This document shows, piece by piece, positions 32,149 through 43,302 of a stretch of DNA of 64,000 bases; the first letter of the stretch is position 1, and every line of letters starts with the position of its first letter. The stretch is from contig OZ026547.1 of assembly GCA_964020155.1 (NCBI GenBank), positions 5,936,509 to 6,000,508 of the forward strand, read 5' to 3'. The position numbers were made by a program, and so were the translations under genes. The stretch comes from Chondrilla cf. caribensis (lineage: Eukaryota > Porifera > Demospongiae > Chondrillida > Chondrillidae). Below the pieces are notes generated by a model that ran no database searches, was not told where the DNA came from, and saw only the letters and a program-made list of their open reading frames with translations.

Positions 32149-32719
32149 TATTGCATCAGATCCTCCATGGAACACAACACATACACATGGTCAACAGAAA
32201 CAGTTATGAAGACATACACCCTGAGAAGAATAATCTCAAATTCTCAGTATGCATGATTATCAACAGTCTCAAGTGCACTGTTGTCGACATTACAGCCTTA
32301 ACCACAGGGACATCCTTCAACAGTGGAAATCTATGTAATTTGAAAAATGTGTAATATAGCCCAGGAGCTGTGTGGTGAAACAAGCAGAAAACTAAGAATA
32401 ACCTATAGCTAGGGGCAAAAATGGTGGACAACGTGAACTACACGGAGATTACTCCTCAATATTGGATGAAATATTACCCGTGTTATATTTTTCTCAGAAT
32501 TACAAGCGAAACAACCCAAATGCAACTCATGCAGATTCGGAGAACTAACCGCATTCCGTAAACTGGTAGACGCGCTATTCCGCCATTTTCTCGTCTCGTC
32601 ACCCCAGGAGATCTTCTGTCTAGAGTTCATTTCCATAAGAACTGAAAGCTTCCATACTCAACGTAATCTGGCTGGACCAAAATCGTCGACAACATTTACT
32701 CGCCAACGTACACGTGTGT

Positions 32720-33592
32720 GCGCCGTCATAGATACACGAGAAGAACGGGATTGGCAACGCGACCGGAAGTCTGTATAAATTATGTACAGTCTACGCATAA
32801 TAGGTTCGTCCAAACGCGTTTCTTAGATACGGTTGTGAAGGGTGTCCTTGTGGGTAAGGTTTTGTATCTATGATGGAATATAGTCCTTGCCTCGGATGTA
32901 TATCCGCCGGAAGCTATAACTCATCTGTTCTGCTAGCCTATCTCGATAGTCGTACGTGCGAAAGTTGTTCGAAGATCGAGAATTTGGGACAAAAAGTAAG
33001 ACGGTAGATATACCCTAACTTATTGTCCATTTATTTCAACCCATTTTGAATCATATTCAAGTTAGAAGTTATAGATGTTATAAGACAACTGAGATTAAAT
33101 GCTTCGTGTCCTATTTTGTATTCTCCAGCGGAATTCGAGCGAGATCAACGCAATTCTTTCACCATAATCATGCCCCGTCGAAAGGGCCTACTAACGAGGA
33201 GGGAGAAAAGTCAATTTTTTATGATAGAGCGACTTGCATGTATTTTCTCTAAAAGACTGAGTTGCATTAATCTTCACTGACATAGGCAACTCCTTGTATC
33301 GTTCAATAAAAGCGTAGAAAAACGATGGTATTTATCGTGATTATCTTGTCTCGAAACGGCCTTTTTAAACTTCTTCATCTCTTCGATTTGTCTCCTTCCT
33401 CTCTCTGAAAACGTATTATGGTATACACCTTTTTCAAAGTCTCAAAAATATCGTCAATCAACCTAGTTGATTTTTCGACGTGCGAAGCCGCCGCCATTTT
33501 CGTTGCTAACGACGTCACATGCTTTGGATGGAGCTCTTATTCACTTCCGGTCGCGTTGCCAATCCCGTTCTTCTCGTGTATCTATGGCGCCG
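32720..33592. other. Block of about 870 bp bounded by 45-50-bp inverted repeats
   Basis: 32722-32770 (ATAGATACACGAGAAGAACG then GGATTGGCAACGCGACCGGA) recurs as its complement at 33540-33585. The interior holds a spliceable short ORF and an AATAAA at about 33,307. TIR-bounded element or duplicated promoter arms are both possible. Confidence 0.75.
32872..33165 (+). CDS. Doubtful small Cys-rich protein, two exons
   Basis: ATGATGGAATATAG opens a frame reading MMEYSPCLGCISAGSYNSSV then LLAYLDSRTCESCSK to GQK, followed by a GTAAGA donor at 32,998. An acceptor TTCTCCAG at about 33,128 would add RNSSEINAILSP and a stop. The total would be about 54 residues with two CxxC pairs. No homology is recognised. 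Confidence 0.2.
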
Positions 33593-33659
33593 TTGACTAT
33601 ACTGTCGGGACACGTGTTCATTTCCGGTTTATTCAACATCCGCACGTGTGCACAGTGTG

Positions 33660-36600
33660 ACCATGGAGTAGTATTACGCATAACATCACATCACTACCTT
33701 CCTTTCCTATCTTACAAGTAAATGATATGTGGTGCATATCATTCAACTTGGTCCACTGCATTTCTTTGACATATACAAAGAAGGTCACGTTCCCTTTTTT
33801 ACCTGTGGAACATTGAGCTGAACATCTCTTAATCTGTCATCACACCACCTACGATATATCACTGAATAATTTGGTAATTGGGATGTTCTGGATAAAGGAC
33901 CGGAATGACTGGTGTAGCTGACTGGTCCTGTTGATGTGCGCCCATTTAATTGTAATCGGATTCCACATACACTGTACCACAACTAAGTACCACTTGTAGC
34001 AGACGAGGAAACATGTACAAAATTTAAGATTGAAATACACAATGCGTACACATCAGTAAGGACAGAACCGAGAAGCATTTAAATGTAGCAACAAGGAAAG
34101 ACGTTATACAAAGTTTGATCCCATGATCAAATATCAATGAGAGCTCATTGCATTGCACCTCAATGAGAGCTCTCCTGCAAATATTCATCCTTGTATAAGT
34201 GCATAGGTGTAGGATATCAGTGAGAAGCACAACACTTGAGATTGTTACCACAACCAATTTCATCAATTGGTATTAAATTAAATATAAATTTGAAATAAAG
34301 TGATAACGATTAATTTTAATGATAACACTGACACATATCTCTGACGGAGACAAAACACTTCAGATTGTTACAATTAACAATCTATTTGGCAACATTGAAA
34401 CAAAAGTGATAATAAATGAATGCTAACATTGACAGTTACCTATCACTGAGAGGTTGTGTGTAACACATCAACAAACTAATTGTATTTTCTGTAATTTCTC
34501 TTCCGGAACTCGACAATTCTATTTGCCTCCCTGAAGCCCTGGTGTACACTCCATGCATTGTATGACATCTCCAGCATACAATTCTTGACTCTGGAGCCTG
34601 GATTGCATAAGATTGCATAATACCTACATATCCTTAAGCATTATATGTACATAAGCATATATTATCTCTAACATACAATTCTTGACTCTTGAGCCTGGAT
34701 TGCATAATATTGCATAATACTGACATATAGGCTGCCATTCTCCAATGCTGATGGAGGACCAGTCAATAGACACACCCAGCACAATAGAAGTCCCTGATAT
34801 ATACAAAATAGCAACAGGACAGTTGAGCGTATAAAAAATATATATACTGCCAATTAATGTGGTTTCTGTTATAGTATCTATTCCGCATTTTAACAATAAT
34901 TCTATTTGCCTACCTGAACTCCTGGTCTACACGGTCACCCCATGCTCTTCTATGTACATATATAATTATAGTATTATAATATATATATCTGTAGCATACA
35001 ACCCTTGACACTGCAGCCTCAATTGCATAATGTAAGAGTACTAGTCACATGTACTGCAACATGACCAACGTTAACAAGGACAAAAGTTCATAGTTGTATT
35101 TGTAAATGCAGGTTACCTGCCACTGAACACATATGTACTATTCTGTTATACATAATGCTATGCTAATATTATCACGTACTTGTATGCTCTCAATGGAGGT
35201 TTGTACATTCAATGCAGGTACATCACAGTATACTGTAACATTGTATGTTATGCTAGTAATATTATTATCCAAATGCAAACTATGTTCATACATACAAGAA
35301 ACAGGTAATTGCAGTTAAGCACTAGCTCCTTCGACCCCTGGACTAGAATTATTTGGCATTCTATTGCAGGATTAAAAGGACCTTCATTGAATATCTCTTA
35401 CGTTTGTTGATACCTTTGTACTTGATTTCAGCATTTTAACAACAACAAAAGTCGTTATACTAAGTGTCATGACCCATGATCAGATACCAATGAGAGCTCA
35501 TAGATATCTTATGCAAGTGTTCACCACTTGTACAAGGTACAGGTTTAACCAACCAAACAAACACTTGTGATTGTGTCCACAATTCACTTAGATAATAGAT
35601 TCAATGTGATATATTTTTATCACTTTCAAATCGTTCCTTGCCTCATGAAGTACTATAGCTAGCCAGAACGCAGGTATCATGATGATGCCTTACATCATGC
35701 ATGTGATTCCGAACATGCACATGACTCTGGACATATACATATTGTGACTAATAAAAATGTAACGGTAACTGTTGTTACAGCAATAATTTATTGTATAGGT
35801 TGACAAACTCAAAGTTCCATGATCCCTCATTATCCTAAAATATTCAACTGTGACAAACATTTGTATGATATGAAATTGTGTTCAATTCATGAAAAAACAG
35901 CTGGAAATTGTTCAGAGTTTGTAAACAGACCTCACTGTCCTAAGGTTGGGGTCACATCACAATTGTCACAGTATAAGATCGTAACACTGCATAGAGTATG
36001 ATTTCAGTTATTTTTCGCATTGGATAGTACCGCATCGACCATGTTACAATAATATATACTGTAATTATTATGTATCTATAGCATACAATTTCCGACACTG
36101 CAGCCTCGAGCTCAACTGCACATAAGAGCACCAGTCACATGTACTGCCACATGATGCAAACAAGGACAAACGTTGGCTCAATCGTCCATAAGCACACCTG
36201 CCACAATAACATTATAAGAGAGACTGATACATAACCTTGATTGACTATAATAACAAAAGGACACACATATTCATAGTTGTATTTGTAAATGCAGGTTACC
36301 TGCCACTGAACACATATGTACTATTCTGTTATACATAATGCTATGCTAATATTATCACGTGCCTGTATGCTTTCAATGGAGGTTTGTACATTCAATGCAT
36401 GTACATTGTAGTACTGCAACATTGTATGATGCACTGTTATTATTCAATGCAAACTATGTTCATACATACGAGAAACAGGTAATTCTAGTCAAGCCCTAGC
36501 TCCTTGGACCCCTGAACTAGAATTACTTGGCGTTATATTGCAGGATTAAAAGAATCTTCGCTGAATATCTATTATGTTTGGAGAAACCTTTGTACGTGAT

Positions 36601-37330
36601 TCATTTCAACAACAAAAGTCGTTATACTAAGTGTCGTGAACAATGATCAGATACCAATGAGAGTTCATTGATAGCTCATGTAAGTGTTCACCATTTGTAC
36701 AAGGTACAGGTTTAACCAACCGAACAAACACTTGTGATTGTGTCCACAATTCACTTATAGATAATAGATTAGATTGGATATAATTATATTTATCACTTTA
36801 AAGTCATTCCTTGCCCCATGAAGTACTATAGCCAGCCAGAGCGTGGGTATCATGATGAATGCTTATATCATGCATGTGATTCTGAACATGCACATGACTC
36901 CGGACATATTGCATGTGACAAATAAGAATGTAACAGTAACTGTTGTAAAAATTTATTTTACTATAGGTTGTCAAACTCAATGTTCCAAGATCTTTCGTTG
37001 TCGTAAAATATTCAACCGTGACAAACATTCGTATGAATTTACAGTTTTACCTTTGTGTAAAAACATGCATTGTATTCATATATTATATTATGCAACATGC
37101 AAGAAATGGGAATCAAAAGTAACATAGCGCCAGCCACTATATAATAACCAAGCATGGGCTTCTTAGTATAAGGTTATATAATCCATCATTCGTTCATATG
37201 ACATCTTTCCCAACAAGGAACAGTTGTTGCCCTCGACACTTTGTGGAATAATTGATCACCTTGACAACAACTAGAGCAGGAAGCAGAGAATGGTACGCTC
37301 TGGTTATTCAATTACAGGTGTGCAAGGTAC
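33660..37330. repeat. Gene-free region of degenerate direct repeats
   Basis: No coding gene seen. 35085-35885 and 36269-37045 are a diverged direct duplication sharing GTTCATAGTTGTATTTGTAA, CATGTGATTC and CATGCACATGACTC blocks. A weaker third relative is at 34060-34260. Units with CATACAATTCTTGACTCT and GCCTGGATTGCATAA recur at 34567, 34671, 34988 and 36078. Segments at 35320 and 36480 (AATTCTAGTCAAG and AGAATTACTTGGCGT) look like old AAGTAATTCGAG elements. Confidence 0.7.
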
Positions 37331-37382
37331 CTAACGACTTTGTTCATTGTGCACATGTGCGCTTCTATCTATTAGGATGGTC

Positions 37383-37390
37383 TATAAATA
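37383..37390 (+). promoter_or_regulatory. TATA box of galectin gene A
   Basis: TATAAATA in GGTCTATAAATATGAAC, roughly 430 bp before the start codon and ahead of a 5' UTR exon that ends at 37543 (CAA then GTGAGT). It is conserved in unit B. Confidence 0.6.
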
Positions 37391-37831
37391 TGAACTGAAC
37401 TAGCACTCACCTCAAGCATACGTTAGCAGTCTGTGAGGTGAGGATTTCAAGAATATGACAAGATCTCTGATTCATTTGTATGTCATCTTATTGCTCTGTA
37501 GATCTATTCTGTCAATTCCTCGGAAAATTTGATTCATTTACAAGTGAGTGTTTGTAAACGACTACTGAATTTGTTTATATCAGTCCACTACTATGTGAAT
37601 AAGGATATTTGTAATAGATAAAATATTAGAGAGGGAGCATTATTCGTCATTTTTACCACGTGCATTTTTGTTTAATTATTTGTCTTACTTTGATCACTGT
37701 GAACATTGATGTAATACCTTCTACAACTGAATTCTCAGCCATTTTATGAACAATTCTTCCACACTAATCTTTTGTCTATTGAATTTATAAAATTTCTCTT
37801 ATCTTCTCACTTTACAGAGGACATCTGAATA

Positions 37832-38302
37832 ATGTCTTACCTGATCGTTTGTAGCCTGCTGGTGGCATTTGCCACACTCCACTCCAGTGAGGCAAGACCA
37901 GAATATGTGGAGACGGAAAGTTTTGAAGTTGGTATGGGAGTCGTAGCCACGTATACGGCCCCTTCTAACAAACGCACCACGATTGACCTCTTAAATGCCG
38001 ACGGCCAAGAAGTCCTTCACGTGGACTATCGTGCAGGGTGGAACAACTGGTACGACATCATCGTCTTGAACAGCAACTTGGGAAATTGGGGCGAAGAGCA
38101 GTATGTTCACAATTTCTACAAACCACCCGGTTCTCTCATGACTATTGAAGTGCTGGCCCTCGAAGACAGTTTCACTATTGCCATCAACGGTGAAATGGTT
38201 GCCAACTATCAGTACAGAACAGACGTGACCACAGTGAAGCGTGTGAGATTCACCACCGAAAGCGATTCCAAGGTCAAACTGCTGGGATTTTCCTTCTCTT
38301 AG
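37832..38302 (+). CDS. Secreted galectin (unit A)
   Basis: 156 residues in one exon. The start is the first Met after a 5' UTR intron (37544-37817, TTTACAG acceptor). Residues 1-21 (MSYLIVCSLLVAFATLHSSE and A) are a clear signal peptide, unusual since vertebrate galectins leave the cell without one. The rest is a single galectin beta-sandwich: LHVDYRAGWNNWYDIIVLNS, then NLGNWGEEQYVHNFYKPPGS, then FTIAINGEMVANYQYRT. The sugar-site motif H-x-N-x-R reads HVDYR and W-G-x-E-x-R reads WGEEQ, so His, Trp and Glu are kept while Asn and the last Arg differ. Likely role: extracellular glycan binding in adhesion or defence. Confidence 0.88.
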   Translation: MSYLIVCSLLVAFATLHSSEARPEYVETESFEVGMGVVATYTAPSNKRTTIDLLNADGQEVLHVDYRAGWNNWYDIIVLNSNLGNWGEEQYVHNFYKPPGSLMTIEVLALEDSFTIAINGEMVANYQYRTDVTTVKRVRFTTESDSKVKLLGFSFS

Positions 38303-38645
38303 GACAGCACTTTGGGTCCGACAGTAAATTTGATATTATTCGATTAATTACAAGAGAATTAGACTACTTAGAATAGTAGTAGGCACCCGACAGCTAATTC
38401 ATCTACTAGATAATTAATAGGCAAATCAACTAAGGATTCAAAAGCTGTTTATGACTTTTTAGTCAATGGTGTAGTTTTATAGGTTATATTTGATTTTTGT
38501 AATCAATCAAGTACAATCGTTATTATCATCGGTATTTAAAATATTCTTCTGAATAGGTGACAAGCATGCACACAATATAATTATTATATTATGCACTTGT
38601 AGTATGGATGGATGGATACACATATTATGTACATTAATAGACATA

Positions 38646-38813
38646 CAGTGAATACATGTTAATCTGCCACTACTTTATCTGCGAAACCTTTTTATCTGGC
38701 ACAATTTCCAATAGAATGTACAATTACCATTGAATATCCAGCTAATCCACCAAATTCATTAATCCACCATATTCTTTGAAAACAAACTGTGGCAGCTTAA
38801 TGAGCATTCACTG
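38646..38813 (+). mobile_element. CAGTGAATnC MITE (unit A)
   Basis: Ends CAGTGAATACATGTTAATCT and its complement AATGAGCATTCACTG, with TA on both sides. 168 bp, no coding capacity. It was present before the duplication, since unit B has it at 47631. Confidence 0.88.
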
Positions 38814-39129
38814 TACATGCACATGTGGGTGCACACATCAGTGTGTTTTCAAGTGTCCAAAACAATAATTCCATATTACAATGGTATGAGGGTAGCATCC
38901 ATAATAAAAAATTTCTTGGTCTTAGAAGGATTTTTGTAAGCCATGAACTCTAATTAGTGCTCAATATTTACATTGATGTACTCCAATTTAAAATATCAAA
39001 CTTTTTTCGTTTTCTTTACGCACAAATACACACAGATAATAACAACATGGAGAATCGGTCAATGGGTACGGCTGATGAGAAAAGGACACATGTACGCCGC
39101 TACACTTGTGAATCCGTTATAAAATGTTT

Positions 39130-40320
39130 TGGACAGAAATGAGGCTCGAGACATGATCACTACTTCAGCTACTCTCTGGATTTCTGCATTTGACTTGTCG
39201 TCAACATTTTTGTAAAATCTACCAATGTGTATAGGCTTTCAAGGAATGGATTTTACCGTTACATTGTAATGCTCTCGTGCCCACGATTTCACCTCATCTG
39301 AATCTGTACACAGCACAACAGACACGTTTGTTCCCAACTGCTTACTCTTAGTCACGGTCCGATCCACAATAGCTTTCCAATGGCATTGGCGTGGATTAAC
39401 AGCCATCATTGTACTTGCTTCATTCATAGTTCCCAGAAACCCTGATCTAACGTTTGCCACCACATACTGCTTAGTATCTGATATGTTCATTTCCTCGGCG
39501 AGCTGCTCCGCATTCTGTAACACAGAAGGACTGAATTTGAACGAATAGCGTGTGAGCACTCCGCGAATAGGATGACCCCGGGGTAATATCCGATTATCAG
39601 CCCTGGCAACTTTCGTCAAGATCTGTAACCTATAATTCGATCTCCTGTTACAGTATTCTCTTACTGAGTAACTCGCGCACGTCTACAAAGTTATTGATTC
39701 AGAAGTGAATATTCGACTTGATTCTTACGTGGCGATGTTCTGAATTCGAACTGGTGATATAGTCCTCAATAAGGTTGGCTCGTTGTTCTCTGGTACTACT
39801 AGAATTCATGTTCACAGATCCCGTCAAGAGCTTTGAGAGTTTGTCCGCTAGGGCTTGATCAAGGTTCCAGTCAATTGCTGCAGGTTCGAATATATTGTTC
39901 TGGCGTTCGACCTCAAACGGCTGTCTCCACTGTAGGAGTAACAGCCTATTCGAAATCATGGCGAGCATGAGAGAAAACCCGATACTTCGCACTCTGTCCC
40001 CAAGTCCACCGCATCCGTCGTCGCAGTACCACGTTAGTGTTCGGATCTTCTCGACTTCTCCTTCCAGTAAGAGCTTCCGCCAACGAATGTGCTGTTGTCG
40101 GTAGGATTGGCTGTGTCCAATTGCGAGTAAGGATCTGACGTTGAGTTGTCCGGCTGACATTTGGGATCTTTCGAGGAGACAAGTTCCATTAGTTCATGCA
40201 ACGGTTCTTTGTAGCGGGTCTTTGGGGGGTCCACCTTGGCCACTAATGGCGAATCGTGAAGGGGGACAGCTGAGGCGAACTTACCGTAGTTTTCCAACCA
40301 GACTAAGTTGTGCTTAGAGA
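39130..40320 (-). pseudogene. Broken fucosyltransferase-like gene (unit A)
   Basis: The minus strand carries pieces of the same protein as 41702-43036 in different frames: SLVAKVDPPKTRYKEPLHEL at 40,034-40,297, SYRQQHIRWRKLLLEGEVEK to LGDRVRSIGF at 39,699-40,160, and SFKFSPSVLQNAEQL to VLCTDSDEVKSWAREHYN at 39,239-39,619. The membrane anchor is not conserved; upstream reads ISKHNLVWLENYGKF. Frameshifts, stops and small indels separate the pieces. An inactive paralogue that was already diverged before the tandem duplication. Confidence 0.82.
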
Positions 40321-40354
40321 TAACCCTTCAAATCACCGTTAATATGACGCAAAT

Positions 40355-40525
40355 AAATATTTATTGAACTTGATTATTGCTATTATTAATTTTGTTTTGT
40401 GTTTTGAATGCGTAAACATTCTTTGATCTCCCTTTGATCTTTGTGGGTTTACGAATTTGTGGACCGAAGCCTGATTCTTTTTATAATGGAAATGTACATG
40501 ACAAAATGGGTGTTACTACACCACA
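40355..40525 (+). mobile_element. Half copy of the 20098-20353 palindromic element (unit A)
   Basis: Contains TTGTGTTTTGAATGCGTAAA, TTTGATCTCCCTTTGATCTT and TTTGTGGACCGAAGCCTGAT, matching the centre and right arm of the 20098 element. The left arm is missing. Confidence 0.8.
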
Positions 40526-41159
40526 CAATGCACCAAATTGGATTAATTGATACATATATATTTTGAAGATCACATTGTTATGTCTACAGGTGATATTGCA
40601 CCCTTACGGTGGATAAAATGTACTTTGGACTGATATTACCTATGACCCCCTCCAACTGTACATCAAAGGTTGCCAGAGTCACAAATGTAATTATAATCAA
40701 TTTCAAATTCAATTATAATTATTATGCTAATTTACTGTCTGTGTCTGTATCCTTTCATTCATCCTGACCTGTGTGATGACTTGTAGTGTTTCCCATGCAC
40801 GCACACGTCAGCAAAATGTGCTCCAGTGAGATGTGTACACATATCATCCTTTGATCTATCGCCAAATCATGATGCAATGAAGTGAGTGTCATCAACATCA
40901 ACATGGGGTTTAGGGTCCACCGTGCACATTTCCCATAATCTCATACCTTGATGTATATCAAGATACCCATACTGTATATTATAAAGGCTGTGTATGCGGA
41001 AAAATTGTCATAATATCATTGTCCGTAGTGAAAATTGACTTGTAATAATAAAAATGTCATCATAACATAATTGTAATTTTATGTAAATTTATTAACTTAA
41101 TGGTAATCCCACCATGGTTATGTTTACGTAGTATCATGTTTTGCCGTGGGTGTGGGTGG

Positions 41160-41620
41160 GTGGGTGTGTGCAGGTATACCAGTGCTTACAGAGGTATGCG
41201 TGTGTGCACAAGTGCCTATACAGAGGTATCATACAGGTGTGTACACGCACACCATTGCTTACAGAGGTATATGTATATGTGCTCCCAAGTGCGTACAGAC
41301 TGAGGTTATAATATATCTAAGCTTCTTACAGAGGTGTGTGGGTGGATAATCGCAAGTGCTCAAAGAGCTATATTGGTGTGTCCATGAGTGCTTACAGAGG
41401 TATTATGTGTGACAACAAGTGCTTATACAGAGCTATATCGGTTTTGTGCACACAAGTACTTCCATAGTTATATCGGTTTGTGCACACAAGTACTTCCATA
41501 GTTATATCGGTTTGTGCACACAAGTACTTCCATAGTTATATGGGTTGTGCACAAAAGTGCTTACAGAGTTATATGGTTTTGTGCACACACATGCTTACTG
41601 TACAGAGGTATATGCATGGC
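41160..41620 (+). repeat. Degenerate minisatellite, period about 35 bp (unit A)
   Basis: Units of the form GTGCACACAAGTGCTTACAG then AGGTATAT recur about ten times with variants (TACTTCCATAGTTATATCGG). Unit B has the same array at about 50025-50515 with different copy number. A related array is at 61600-61870. Confidence 0.88.
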
Positions 41621-41701
41621 CATGGTTTGGGGTTTTCTCAATTCTTCTTTACACACATGCAATACGCACACAACAATGATTGACAATGATTAATTGATTA
41701 G

Positions 41702-43036
41702 TCAAGGGACGAGGATAACAAAGGGACACATCTGACCAGCTACACTTGTGAATCCGTTTCTAAAGGTTCTGAACAGAAACAAGGCTCGAGACATGAGCAC
41801 TACTTCAGCCACCGTCTCGATTTCTGTATTTGACTTATCATCAACTTTCTTGATCATTCTAGCAATGTGTATAGGTTTTCGAGGGACTAATATTACGGTT
41901 CCATTGTAATGTTCTCGAGCCCACGACTTCACCTTATCTGAATCTGTACACAGTACAACAGGCACATTTTTTCCCAACTGCTTACTCTTTTTCACAGTTG
42001 GATCAACAATAGATTCCCATCGGCGAGGAGTAACAGCCATCTTGACAGCTCGTTCGTTCAAAGTTCCCAGGAACCCAGATCTGATGTTCGCCGCCACATA
42101 CTGCTGAGTATCCGACATGTTCATTTCTTTGCAGAGCTCATCTGCTTTCTTTAACACAGGCGGACTAAATTTGAACAAATAGCGAACAAGTACACCTTGA
42201 ATAGAGGGAGGTACTGCCACTGGCAGATGATCAGCAACGTTCATGAAGATCTGAAACCTCTTGTTTTCTCGAACTCTGTTACTAAATAACTTGCCTAACT
42301 TTACAAGGTTATTAAAGTGAATATTCGTCTGGATTCTCACGTGGCGATATTTTGTGTTGATGATGTAGTCCTCAATACGGTTCACCCGTTGTTCTCTAGA
42401 GCTTCCAGAAGGCAAGCGAACAGATTCTGTCGACAACTTCGAGAGTTTATCCGCTAGGGCTTGATCAACGTTCCAGTCAATCGCGGATGGCATGAATAGA
42501 TTGTTCTGTCGTTCGACCTCAAACGGCTGCCTCCACTGTACAAGAAACAGCCTATTCGAAATCATGGCGAGCACGAGAGACAACCAGATCCCTCGAACTC
42601 TGTCCCCAAGTCCGGCGCACCCGGAATCGCAGTACCACGTTAGTGTTCGGATCTTCTCGACTTCTCCTTCCAGTAAGAGCTTTCGCCAACGAATGTGCTG
42701 TTGTCGGTAGGATAATAGTAGTTCAGCGAGAGAGGTGAACTCAGCTGTGTTCAATTGCGAGTAAGGATCTGACGATGAGTTATCCGCGGCCGGCTGACAT
42801 TTGGGATCTTTCGGGGAGACAAGTTCCATTAGTGCGTGCAACGGTTCTTTGTAGCGGGTCTTTGGGGGGTCCACCTTGGCCACTAATGACGACTCGTGAA
42901 GGGGGGCAGCTGAGGCGAGTTTACCGTAGTTTTTCAGCCACGCTGCGCCGTACATAGGTATAAACACTGTGATTGCTGTTAATACAATACAAACGAATAG
43001 GATGATCAATCGTCTTGTTGAACACCAACTGAGCAT
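41702..43036 (-). CDS. Type II membrane glycosyltransferase, fucosyltransferase-like (unit A)
   Basis: 444 residues, single exon. Short cytosolic N-terminus MLSWCSTRR, one membrane anchor LIILFVCIVLTAITVFIPMY (about residues 10-30), stem region, then a lumenal catalytic domain. The motif TWYCDSGCAGLGDRVRGIWL and the following NRLFLVQWRQPFE resemble the GLGD/GNR sugar-nucleotide-site region and strand of fucosyltransferase-like GT-B enzymes. VAANIRSGFLG and VPVVLCTDSDKVKSWAREHY fit the second half. The exact GT family and donor sugar are not certain. Expected site: Golgi. It lies convergent to the galectin on the other strand and is co-duplicated with it. Confidence 0.7.
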   Translation of the reverse strand: MLSWCSTRRLIILFVCIVLTAITVFIPMYGAAWLKNYGKLASAAPLHESSLVAKVDPPKTRYKEPLHALMELVSPKDPKCQPAADNSSSDPYSQLNTAEFTSLAELLLSYRQQHIRWRKLLLEGEVEKIRTLTWYCDSGCAGLGDRVRGIWLSLVLAMISNRLFLVQWRQPFEVERQNNLFMPSAIDWNVDQALADKLSKLSTESVRLPSGSSREQRVNRIEDYIINTKYRHVRIQTNIHFNNLVKLGKLFSNRVRENKRFQIFMNVADHLPVAVPPSIQGVLVRYLFKFSPPVLKKADELCKEMNMSDTQQYVAANIRSGFLGTLNERAVKMAVTPRRWESIVDPTVKKSKQLGKNVPVVLCTDSDKVKSWAREHYNGTVILVPRKPIHIARMIKKVDDKSNTEIETVAEVVLMSRALFLFRTFRNGFTSVAGQMCPFVILVP

Positions 43037-43302
43037 CGTATATTAAACAGTTGCCAAGTGTCCCTGGTCATCTACCATACTAAATACATTCGTGCGAACT
43101 CGTTCACCTTTGACCCCGGTGACCCCACTTGCGGTGGGCGGAACAATGCATAATAATAATATTATTATTTTGTGGTAAGATCTGAGAAGAGTATTATCGC
43201 ACCGTTGCGTACACAGAGATATATGGGTCAAGACATGTTTTCATGTAATTTTATCGAAAAGTTTTTTCTGCAATATATCCAACCTAAACATTTAGTAGAA
43301 GC
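43037..43302. other. Upstream region of the glycosyltransferase gene (unit A)
   Basis: Matches the region upstream of the unit B gene (51935-52190). It has a short inverted pair around GTGACCCCACTTGCGGTGGG and an AT-rich stretch. Presumed promoter; no TATA box recognised. Confidence 0.4.

Noticed and set aside
32409..32636. Minus-strand frame starting MEMNSRQK
   Set aside because: Short, no motif, no splice partner; intergenic.
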